DNA from: Bacteroidales bacterium
GTDB lineage: Bacteria > Bacteroidota > Bacteroidia > Bacteroidales > UBA1402
Direction: 5' to 3'
Length of the DNA: 11,838 nucleotides
Assembly: GCA_012511135.1 (NCBI GenBank)
Contig: JAAZGQ010000084.1
Location: forward strand, 1-11,838
Positions 5,387 through 11,838 of this stretch are shown piece after piece. A program made the translations under genes and the position numbers. The notes under the pieces were generated by a model. That model had not been told where the DNA came from, searched no databases, and was given only the letters and a program-made list of their open reading frames with translations. Each line of letters opens with the position of its first letter. The first letter of the stretch is position 1.

Positions 5387-7918
5387 ATGAATTCCCTTCG
5401 ATTATACTGTTGTATTCTGCTGATGGCTTTCTGCTCGTCAGCCTTGTTTGCTGCATTCATCAGTCAGGAACAAGCCAGGGAGAACGCCCGGTTTTTTTTC
5501 ATGAACAGACATCAAGACTTATTGAGAACTGCTCCGGAATTGAGGCCTGTTGTATTGGACAAATCAAATTCTTTCACTAGTAAAGAAGCAAGCGGAGCTT
5601 TTTATATTTTCAATCTAGGAGAAAACCGTGGTTTCATACTGGCCGCTGCCGACGACAGATTAAAGCCGGTGCTGGCATACGCTGACGCCGGAGCTTTTCC
5701 CTCTGAGCAAATTCCTGATAACCTGCAAGCCTGGCTGGATTTTTATGAATCAGAATTTCAATATCTGATGAATCATAATCTTAGTATAGCGGAAGAGGGC
5801 TTTTCGCCAACAGACTTCTCAAGCTCTGCCAGTTCTGTAGAAGCATTGCTCGGTAATACCAAATGGGATCAGCTCTATCCTTATAATTTGCAATGCCCTT
5901 ACAGTGAAGTATATTCAGAACATACAGCTACCGGCTGTCTGGCCACAGCCATGGCTCAAATTATGTATTACCATCAATGGCCGCTAAGCGGAACAGGTTC
6001 CAACAGTTATAATCTTGATATTAACGCTGAAAATTTCTATTTATCGGCAGACTTTGGTCAAACACAATACGCCTGGCAGAATATGCTGGATACTTATAAT
6101 CCGGAGAGCACTGAAGAACAAAAACAGGCGGTTGCCCTCCTGATGTATCACTGCGGAGTAGCTGTAAACATGGAATATAACGTAGCGTCTCAGGGAGGCA
6201 GTTGGGCCTATCTTTCCGATGCCGGAGCAGCCCTTAGCAAATACTTCGGATACGATTCTGATTTACAGATGTACACCAGAGATTTCTACAATTTTGCCGA
6301 ATGGTCAGGCTTGATACGTTCGGAACTGGATGCCGGCAGGCCGGTACTATATCGTGGCGGAGGCATTGACGGTAGTGGTCATGCTTTTGTTTGCGATGGT
6401 TACGACAGCGATGACTTTTATCATATCAACTGGGGCTGGGGAGGCTACGGTAACGGCTATTTTTCGTTGAGCACACTGGATCCAAACTACCAGGGAGCCG
6501 GCTACTCTGCCCTGGGCTATTCCTACGGACAAATGATGTTGGCCGGGATTCAAAAACCAGACAACACAAGCAACATAAATTATCAGCTCAATATGTACAA
6601 AAACGGGCTGAATACTGAGAGCATAAACTTGAAAAATATCAGCATTAACAAATTCGATCTGAGTTTTGGATTCATCAACGACGGCCTGAGTACTTTCAGC
6701 GGCAAAGTCGCCATTGGCGTTTATCAGAATGAGATTTTGCTAAAAACTTTAGGCAATCTTGACTTAACAAACCTGATCACTTATTGGGGATACGAAAATT
6801 ATACTTTTCAGGATTTGTCTTTATCCGGACTGGAAGAAGGCAATTATCAACTTGTTGTGGTACATAAGAGCCAAACCAGCTCAAGCTGGCAAGAAGTCGC
6901 CGGCAGTTCAAAATTGAATAATTATATTAACGCGACTATCACCGGCAATTCAGCCACCTTCAGTATTCCTGATATCTCAGCCCTACTTAGACTGAACGCA
7001 GCAATAACTACAGAATCAACTATTTACCAGAATCGTAAGGGGCGATTTAACTTAAGCCTGCAAAACACAGGTCAGGAATTCTATTCCTATGTGAGTTTAT
7101 ATATTTATGATCCGGGCAATCAGGATAACTACCAATACCTGGACAAGGCCCTGTGTCTGATTCCGGAAGGAAGCATGTACAGTATTCAGCTCAAAGGACT
7201 CATTGAATTGGAGCCCGGCAATTATAAAGTTATGGCCATTTACAACATCAGCAACGATCAAATAACAGAAGAATACAGCTTGATGCCCCAGCCTGAAGTT
7301 GATACCCTGCAAATTACCATTATGGCAGAACCTGCCCCGGCAGAATTAATCCTAAATAAGAAGCCTGTTTTTGAAAATAGCGTCTTGTACGCCGAAGCCG
7401 AACAAAAACTCCATTTGGAAATCACGAATAAAGCTGGCTATTTTGACGAAATAGTCAACGCCTTTTTCTTTGCTCCCGATAATAATTATTCAGTAGGCAG
7501 CCTGAATGCTAAAGAGCTGTTTATTGACCGGGACGAAACCAAAAGTCTGGAGCTCGAGGGTAACATTAATCTGGAAGCCGGAAACTATCGTCTTGCTTTA
7601 TATTATTATCAGGAGGCCTGGACCTTGATGCAACCGGATACAGCATCTGTAACAGACTTTCAGCTGGAAGCTGCCACCCACATCCCTAAGTCTGCCATCG
7701 AAGAAGAATTAAAATTGGCATCCAATCCGGTAAGAAATCGTTTACTCTTGCTCAATGCCGGGCCAAACATCCGGGCCGAGATCATGAATTTGAACGGTAG
7801 TTCCTTAGGCCTGTTCAATACTGCTGATATTTCCGTAGAATATTTACCTGCGGGCCTCTACCTGCTAAAAGTCTATTCCGGAACCAAAATCACCATATTA
7901 AGATTTATCAAATTATGA
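5387..7918 (+). CDS. Secreted C10 family cysteine peptidase (streptopain/SpeB-like) with T9SS sorting domain
   Basis: The 843-residue preproprotein has a signal peptide (about 1-22), then a SpeB-type inhibitory propeptide (about 24-125, with GAFYIFN and GFILAAADD). The C10 catalytic domain (about 145-390) follows. Catalytic Cys184 lies in TGCLATAMAQIMYYHQWP and His332 in GHAFVCDGYD; NWGWGG (348-353) is the conserved tryptophan loop. The Cys-His distance of 148 residues equals that of SpeB (Cys192/His340). Residues about 398-765 form three beta-rich modules, each with an L-x-x-GNY motif (485-487, 611-613, 732-734), probably Ig-like adhesive or spacer domains. The last 75 residues (769-843, SNPVRNRL...LPAGLYLLKVY) are a type A T9SS sorting domain. 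The enzyme should therefore be exported across the outer membrane and released or surface-attached. A lipoprotein gene overlaps its stop. Confidence 0.93.
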   Translation: MNSLRLYCCILLMAFCSSALFAAFISQEQARENARFFFMNRHQDLLRTAPELRPVVLDKSNSFTSKEASGAFYIFNLGENRGFILAAADDRLKPVLAYADAGAFPSEQIPDNLQAWLDFYESEFQYLMNHNLSIAEEGFSPTDFSSSASSVEALLGNTKWDQLYPYNLQCPYSEVYSEHTATGCLATAMAQIMYYHQWPLSGTGSNSYNLDINAENFYLSADFGQTQYAWQNMLDTYNPESTEEQKQAVALLMYHCGVAVNMEYNVASQGGSWAYLSDAGAALSKYFGYDSDLQMYTRDFYNFAEWSGLIRSELDAGRPVLYRGGGIDGSGHAFVCDGYDSDDFYHINWGWGGYGNGYFSLSTLDPNYQGAGYSALGYSYGQMMLAGIQKPDNTSNINYQLNMYKNGLNTESINLKNISINKFDLSFGFINDGLSTFSGKVAIGVYQNEILLKTLGNLDLTNLITYWGYENYTFQDLSLSGLEEGNYQLVVVHKSQTSSSWQEVAGSSKLNNYINATITGNSATFSIPDISALLRLNAAITTESTIYQNRKGRFNLSLQNTGQEFYSYVSLYIYDPGNQDNYQYLDKALCLIPEGSMYSIQLKGLIELEPGNYKVMAIYNISNDQITEEYSLMPQPEVDTLQITIMAEPAPAELILNKKPVFENSVLYAEAEQKLHLEITNKAGYFDEIVNAFFFAPDNNYSVGSLNAKELFIDRDETKSLELEGNINLEAGNYRLALYYYQEAWTLMQPDTASVTDFQLEAATHIPKSAIEEELKLASNPVRNRLLLLNAGPNIRAEIMNLNGSSLGLFNTADISVEYLPAGLYLLKVYSGTKITILRFIKL

Positions 7919-8478
7919 GATCCACGATTAAACTACAGCTTCTGTTCAGCAGCTGCCTGCTGCTTGCGCTCAGCTTAACCGGTTGCAAATCAAGCCGACG
8001 CGTCAATCAACCCGAAATACTTACAATAGAAAATACGGCAACAGAAAGCGGAATGGCAGCCCTGCCTCCTTGTCTGGTATACAAAACCCGGGCAGACTAT
8101 GCCAGCAATGTTCCCGTTTTGCTCAACAAGCAAAAAACAGCTATTATCAGCTACCCTGCCCCTTCAGATCTGGGGCCGGAGGGTAAAACAGCCATTCCTG
8201 TCGCTTTGGAGCAGGGTTATCTGCTAGACAACAGAGGCATCGCCCCCAATGTGGCTTTTTTGAAATATACCTACAAAGAATACGCGAGCCTTAAAAAAGT
8301 TCCGGGCAAAGAGGAATTATTCAAAAATATTATAGACAAATATCCTCTGATTGAACTTTGGGATTGTGGGACAAGAAGTACCGAAAATTGCGACATCGAA
8401 CGCTTGAACAAACTTATTCGCGAAGATTTTCCGGGCTGCAAGTCAATTGTATTGATGCTGGAGCCTCCCAGTCTATAA
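7915..8478 (+). CDS. Conserved Bacteroidota lipoprotein of unknown function, coupled to the C10 peptidase
   Basis: The 187-residue protein has a type II signal peptide with lipobox LTGC, so Cys24 should be the lipidated residue. Ser and Arg rather than Asp follow, which does not predict inner-membrane retention. The mature part has four more cysteines (53, 151, 159, 175), enough for two disulfides. Conserved-looking segments are VYKTRADYASNVPVLLN, GYLLDNRGIAPNVAFLKYTY and LIELWDCGTR. I have the impression of having seen similar Bacteroides hypothetical proteins, but I know no function or domain name. The start overlaps the protease stop as ATGA, so the two are almost certainly cotranslated. 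A role as inhibitor, chaperone or anchor of the C10 protease is possible but unproven. Its stop overlaps the opposing metallophosphoesterase gene by 6 bases. Confidence 0.8.
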   Translation: MRSTIKLQLLFSSCLLLALSLTGCKSSRRVNQPEILTIENTATESGMAALPPCLVYKTRADYASNVPVLLNKQKTAIISYPAPSDLGPEGKTAIPVALEQGYLLDNRGIAPNVAFLKYTYKEYASLKKVPGKEELFKNIIDKYPLIELWDCGTRSTENCDIERLNKLIREDFPGCKSIVLMLEPPSL

Positions 8479-9318
8479 ATCTCTAAAACTATAAGCAATC
8501 GAATCGGGACTGACATTTAGAACCAGATACGAGGGTGAAGGATGAGAGTCGCTTAAGGCGTCCAAAGTCAGAAAGCGGATGTTTCCGAACACGGCAGTAT
8601 GCCTTTGGTGATCGTGTCCGCTAATGACCATATCCACCTGGTGTCTGAGGCATAAATCCAATAAAACTTCCAATTCTTCCACATAGGGATTGGTAGCAAC
8701 CATTTTACGCAACCTGATCCAATTGTTGTGGTTTACCAATATACAATAACGATACAGGGAACGTTCGTTCAGGAGTAATTGCTTTAACCATTCCAGTTGT
8801 TTTGCCCCCAGGCTGCCGCCCGAGTTATCCAAACAAATATATAAATCACTGGCCTCCGGAGTCTTAATACTAAAACTATAAACCGAGCTGCCAAACAATT
8901 GTTGATACTGTTTCCAGCCCTCGAAATAGAGGTCATGGTTGCCGGGTACAGGAAACAAGTTCAGCGAATCTTGTGATGGCAAGGCTGCGTAAAAACGCTG
9001 ATAATCTTCGGTATGACCCGTAGTCAGGTCACCGGCCATAAAAACAGCCATGGGCTGCCGGAGCAAAGCCTGATCCAAAAACAAGTCAAGATTTGTAGTG
9101 CCGCCCACATGAATATCTGAAATGGCATACAAGTCATATTCGCTTTCGGTACTTGTCAGTGTAGCAAGAGGATGTTGATCATTCCAATTCATGGATTGCT
9201 CAAAACGTTGATCCGCTGTTTCATAGGAAACTATAAAACCTCTGGGTTCAAAAAGCTGACAGGCATGCAGACAGAGGCCTAAACAGCATAAACTCAATTT
9301 CCAAATGCGGGAGTCCAT
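8473..9318 (-). CDS. Calcineurin-like metallophosphoesterase, predicted lipoprotein
   Basis: The 281-residue protein shows all metal-binding blocks of the calcineurin-like phosphoesterase superfamily in order: D-x-H (Asp68, His70 in SDIHVGG), GD (Asp97), GNHD (126-129), a single His (His197 in VNHNNW) and GHDH (234-237). These bind two metal ions and hydrolyse phosphomono- or diesters; the substrate is not evident. The N-terminus is a short hydrophobic signal ending in LHAC, with Cys20 as a plausible lipidated residue although His at -2 is unusual in a lipobox. It probably acts on the periplasmic side of the envelope. The ATG lies inside the preceding gene (25-base overlap), which indicates cotranslation with the beta-barrel-like protein. 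The 3' end overlaps the opposing lipoprotein gene by 6 bases, leaving no room for a dedicated terminator. Confidence 0.88.
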   Translation of the reverse strand: MDSRIWKLSLCCLGLCLHACQLFEPRGFIVSYETADQRFEQSMNWNDQHPLATLTSTESEYDLYAISDIHVGGTTNLDLFLDQALLRQPMAVFMAGDLTTGHTEDYQRFYAALPSQDSLNLFPVPGNHDLYFEGWKQYQQLFGSSVYSFSIKTPEASDLYICLDNSGGSLGAKQLEWLKQLLLNERSLYRYCILVNHNNWIRLRKMVATNPYVEELEVLLDLCLRHQVDMVISGHDHQRHTAVFGNIRFLTLDALSDSHPSPSYLVLNVSPDSIAYSFRDL

Positions 9319-10025
9319 ATCAATCCTGTTCTTAAAAAATAGCCAAAATAATGGGCACTGATGTTGAGAGAGCCTGCCGATTTATACCAATTCTCGAGAT
9401 ATAAGCTCATACCGGGAGCCACAAGATACTCGGCCTTCAAATTCAACATGGGATTGGTTTCCTGATTGATCAGAAAATGATCTCTGTTGGTCAGACTCAG
9501 GCTGATATTCCAGGGCTTCTCCGGACCGTTCACAAAATAAGCAATGTTGTAAATTAAATTGAAATTTTCGCGTAATACATTAGCTTCCACTTCGTACGAA
9601 ATGGCCTTCTCTCTGACACGATAAGTCTTGAAATCCTGCCCCAAATCAAACTGCCAATGTTTCAGCCTCATGTTGACGGCCAAACCCCAGTCTGTAATAT
9701 ACATTAAGCTCGAAAAATTTCGATACTGGCAAAAGGCTTCAAAGGCCAGCGTTTGCTCTCCTATTGAAAAGGACCTGCCTGCAGCCAGTTCAGCTGCCGA
9801 AAACACCCTTTGGGCGGGATGAATCAGCAGAAACTGTGTGCCGGCATTAAAAGTATAGTTATCCCAACTGTACGAGCCCGATAAAGCCGTTGAAACATAC
9901 AAAGCCTCCGAAACATTGCTTTGACCCAAATCCAGAGAATAATTCAGCTCCAGCTGAGACTTGACAGGAAGGTGGCAAGCCAGCATTAAAAAAATAATAT
10001 AGAGAGCTTTAGTGTTGTTTTTCAT
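9294..10025 (-). CDS. Predicted outer-membrane beta-barrel protein, function unknown
   Basis: The 243-residue protein has a signal peptide (hydrophobic 8-17, cleavage probably after Ser23 before Gln-Leu-Glu). The mature part has no hydrophobic helix. It consists of alternating aromatic/hydrophobic and polar strands, for example WDNYTFNAGTQFLLI, WGLAVNMRLKHWQFDLG, NFNLIYNIAYFV and YFGYFLRTGLIW. It ends WTPAFGN, not in the classic terminal Phe, but aromatic strands near the end are consistent with a barrel of about 10-12 strands. I recognise no specific family. It starts 24 bases after mnmA and overlaps the metallophosphoesterase by 25 bases, so barrel and lipoprotein are likely made together and may work together at the outer membrane. 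Confidence 0.7.
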   Translation of the reverse strand: MKNNTKALYIIFLMLACHLPVKSQLELNYSLDLGQSNVSEALYVSTALSGSYSWDNYTFNAGTQFLLIHPAQRVFSAAELAAGRSFSIGEQTLAFEAFCQYRNFSSLMYITDWGLAVNMRLKHWQFDLGQDFKTYRVREKAISYEVEANVLRENFNLIYNIAYFVNGPEKPWNISLSLTNRDHFLINQETNPMLNLKAEYLVAPGMSLYLENWYKSAGSLNISAHYFGYFLRTGLIWTPAFGN

Positions 10026-10049
10026 AATCAGACTCCGTCTTGATTTGAA

Positions 10050-11240
10050 TCAGGAAGAGATTACTCCCGAACCTACCAATTCATCGCCCCGGTACCAAAC
10101 GGCAAACTGCCCGGCCATTATGCTGCGTTGTTTTTCTTCGAAAGCAATATACAAAGCGTCGTCGAAACAATACAAGATGGCCGGCTGCAAAGCCTGACGA
10201 TATCGTATACGTACTGAATATCCTGCTGATTCTCCGGGTTTCAATGCCATATCGGGCCTGATCCAGTGCACTTCCTGATGTTGAATCTTAAGGGCTTTTC
10301 GGTACAGACCCGGATGATCCTCTCCCCTGCCCACATAAACACAGTTGTTTTCAACATCGGTAGCAAGCACATAAAGCGGTTTTTCGGTTCCGCCCACATG
10401 TAAACCTTTGCGCTGCCCTACGGTATAAAAATGGGCACCCTGATGTTCGCCCAGCACTACTGCATCGGAAGCACGATATTGATATGGACGGGCTTGTTTT
10501 TTGATTTTTGCTTCCAGATCGTCGGGATATGAGCGTCTGTATGCCTTGAAATCGGAAGGAATTTCCAGTATCGGGCCTTTTTTGCTGCTTAGTTTTTGTT
10601 GGAGAAACACGGGCAGATCCACCTTGCCGACAAAACAAATGCCCTGGGAGTCTCTTTTTTGTGCCGAAGCCAGGCCCAGTTCCCCGGCCAGTTCCCGCAC
10701 CCTGCCTTTGTTGAGCTCTCCTATGGGAAAAACAGCCTGAGAGAGTTGCTCCTGGCTTAACTGACATAAAAAATAGGATTGGTCTTTGCTCTTGTCGCGG
10801 CCGGCCAACAGGCGATAATAAACCCGACCGCCGTCCTTGCTTATACTGTCGCTTCGGCAATAATGCCCGGTGGCTATCTTTGAGGCTCCAAACTTTTGAG
10901 CGGCTTGCAGGAAAGCATCAAATTTTATTTCCCGGTTACATAGTACATCCGGATTCGGAGTCCTGCCCCGGGCATATTCCTCAAACATATAATCGACCAC
11001 CTGATGACGATAAGTATCACTCAGATCAACCACATGGAAAGCTATGTCCAGTTTGCGGGCTACCAGTTCGGCAATCAGCACATCCTCTTCGTAAGGACAG
11101 GCCCCCGACAAGGTGCCGGTAGTGTCCTTCCAGTTGATCATGTAAACGGCAATAACCTCATAGCCCTGCTCTTTGAGCAAGAAAGCGGCGACGCTAGAAT
11201 CAACGCCGCCTGATAAGCCAATGACTATTTTTTCTTTCAA
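10050..11240 (-). CDS. mnmA: tRNA-specific 2-thiouridylase MnmA
   Basis: MnmA activates U34 of tRNA-Lys, tRNA-Glu and tRNA-Gln with ATP and inserts sulfur, giving s2U. The 396-residue protein has the PP-loop SGGVDSS (10-16), the nucleophile Cys101 in NPDVLCNREIKF and the second catalytic Cys202 in GICFVGK, matching E. coli Cys102 and Cys199. GEHQGAHFYTVGQRKGL lies in the central domain and a beta-barrel domain ends the protein. The segment before GEHQGAH contains a longer linker (about 225-255, with YRRSYPDDLEAKIKK). The start is TTG at 11238-11240: no in-frame ATG occurs between the upstream stop and residue 34, and starting at Met34 would delete the PP-loop. An AGAGGG lies 14 bases upstream. 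The gene follows V-ATPase subunit K by 32 bases, so it may be expressed from that operon. Confidence 0.95.
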   Translation of the reverse strand: MKEKIVIGLSGGVDSSVAAFLLKEQGYEVIAVYMINWKDTTGTLSGACPYEEDVLIAELVARKLDIAFHVVDLSDTYRHQVVDYMFEEYARGRTPNPDVLCNREIKFDAFLQAAQKFGASKIATGHYCRSDSISKDGGRVYYRLLAGRDKSKDQSYFLCQLSQEQLSQAVFPIGELNKGRVRELAGELGLASAQKRDSQGICFVGKVDLPVFLQQKLSSKKGPILEIPSDFKAYRRSYPDDLEAKIKKQARPYQYRASDAVVLGEHQGAHFYTVGQRKGLHVGGTEKPLYVLATDVENNCVYVGRGEDHPGLYRKALKIQHQEVHWIRPDMALKPGESAGYSVRIRYRQALQPAILYCFDDALYIAFEEKQRSIMAGQFAVWYRGDELVGSGVISS

Positions 11241-11272
11241 TAGTATGTCTTTTGCCCTCTGTTAAAGCCGGT

Positions 11273-11725
11273 TTAGACCGGAATTAAACCACGGATAAGG
11301 ATCAATACCAAAAGCGCCAGAATAGCGTAGAGTTCAGGGAATACAGCCAAGACCATGGTCATACCAAACACGTTGTGTCCGGAGCCAATGGCAGCAATAC
11401 CGTTGGCACAAACCTGAGCCTGGCGTATGGCCGAAAACAAACCGGCAATACCTAGTCCCAGCCCGGCACCAAAAATGGCGGCAGCAGCATACCAGTCCAT
11501 ACCCGGAAGCAAATAAGGGCTCATAAAGAAAAAGCCCACAAAACCGTAGAGGCCCTGAGTAGAAGGCAAAGCAGACAAACCGATGTAGGAGCCGGACTGA
11601 TCAGGATTCTTTTTTAAGGCTCCGACAGCGGCGTTACCGGCTATGGTTACACCATATGCGCTACCCACACAGGTCAATCCGACCATTATTCCAATTCCGA
11701 CATAAGCTAATACAATAGGTTCCAT
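11273..11725 (-). CDS. ntpK: V/A-type ATPase subunit K (membrane rotor proteolipid)
   Basis: The 150-residue protein has four transmembrane helices arranged as two fused c-subunit-like hairpins, the usual V-type K architecture. It forms the ion-carrying rotor ring in the inner membrane. The first hairpin has lost its carboxylate and carries LPSTQGLYGF (53-62); the second keeps the ion-binding Glu131 in FPELYAIL. Leu53, Thr56, Gln57, Gln102 and Glu131 correspond one by one, at a constant offset of 8, to Leu61, Thr64, Gln65, Gln110 and Glu139, the Na+ ligands of E. hirae NtpK. This argues for sodium rather than proton coupling. It starts 63 bases after the end of subunit I, the normal gene order in Bacteroidota V-ATPase operons. 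Confidence 0.95.
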   Translation of the reverse strand: MEPIVLAYVGIGIMVGLTCVGSAYGVTIAGNAAVGALKKNPDQSGSYIGLSALPSTQGLYGFVGFFFMSPYLLPGMDWYAAAAIFGAGLGLGIAGLFSAIRQAQVCANGIAAIGSGHNVFGMTMVLAVFPELYAILALLVLILIRGLIPV

Positions 11726-11788
11726 AATTTGAGTTTTAAATTTAGTTGATAGTATTCAATTTTTTAAAATAATTCTTTTATTGGCTAT

Positions 11789-11838
11789 TTAATTGGTTGG
11801 TGCCGATTTTCTGAAAGGATTATAAGCTTTGCCGCCTC
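11789..11838 (-). CDS. ntpI: V/A-type ATPase subunit I, C-terminal fragment
   Basis: On the - strand, one frame reads GGKAYNPFRKSAPTN and then TAA at 11789-11791; the gene enters from beyond the window. A Gly-rich turn followed by a K/E-aromatic-x-PF motif is typical of the extreme C-terminus of V-type subunit I, the stator membrane subunit that forms the ion half-channels against the K ring. Only 15 residues are visible, so the call leans on the position directly before subunit K, where subunit I normally lies. Confidence 0.65.
   Translation of the reverse strand, partial: GGKAYNPFRKSAPTN

Noticed and set aside
6590..7690. Internal repeats in the C10 peptidase as a tandem DNA repeat
   Set aside because: The three modules share only fold-level features and the L-x-x-GNY motif; the DNA is not visibly repetitive.
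10351..10860. Open frame of 169 codons on the - strand inside mnmA
   Set aside because: It is an alternative frame of mnmA with an Arg/Gly/Gln-rich composition typical of frame-shifted reading; mnmA itself has all catalytic motifs intact.

Overview
The window looks like chromosomal DNA from a member of the Bacteroidota, probably an anaerobic or facultative Bacteroidales/Marinilabiliales-type organism. Four things point there: a secreted C10 peptidase ending in a type IX secretion (T9SS) sorting domain, TAnnTTTG-type -7 promoter boxes, a V/A-type ATPase operon ending in subunits I and K, and the near absence of Shine-Dalgarno sequences. All 11 genes are either recognisable or look like normal Bacteroidota genes. 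I see no insertion sequence, phage, CRISPR array, tRNA or rRNA.

Layout. (1) Bases 1-90 are the C-terminal end of a Blc-like lipocalin on the + strand. It converges, with a 4-base gap, on an NADPH-dependent FMN reductase on the - strand. (2) A compact - strand operon runs from 3683 down to 724. It encodes lysine 2,3-aminomutase (ablA), beta-lysine N-acetyltransferase (ablB, sharing ATGA with ablA) and dihydrodipicolinate reductase (dapB, 12 bases after ablB). Together they couple a step of lysine synthesis to conversion of lysine into N-epsilon-acetyl-beta-lysine, a compatible solute. Upstream lies the only large gap (3684-4079), which holds a Bacteroidota -7 box embedded in two overlapping, mutually exclusive inverted repeats, followed by a possible leader of about 275 bases. 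(3) Two exported proteases are transcribed divergently from a 98-base region: a PDZ-containing retropepsin-like aspartyl protease (-) and a T9SS-secreted C10 cysteine protease (+). The C10 gene is translationally coupled to a small lipoprotein of unknown function. (4) On the - strand from the right edge come the tail of V-ATPase subunit I, subunit K (proteolipid), mnmA (tRNA 2-thiouridylase), an outer-membrane beta-barrel-like protein and a lipoprotein metallophosphoesterase. Spacing throughout is tight, from +63 to -25 bases.

The most informative observations are these. Subunit K carries a complete set of residues equivalent to the Na+ ligands of the Enterococcus hirae NtpK ring, so the ATPase is probably Na+-coupled. 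The abl-dapB operon points to osmoadaptation. Together they suggest a sodium-rich or salt-fluctuating habitat (inference). The ablA upstream region and the lipoprotein coupled to the C10 protease are the best places to look for undescribed regulation or a protease-partner system. I found no convincing wholly new multi-gene system.
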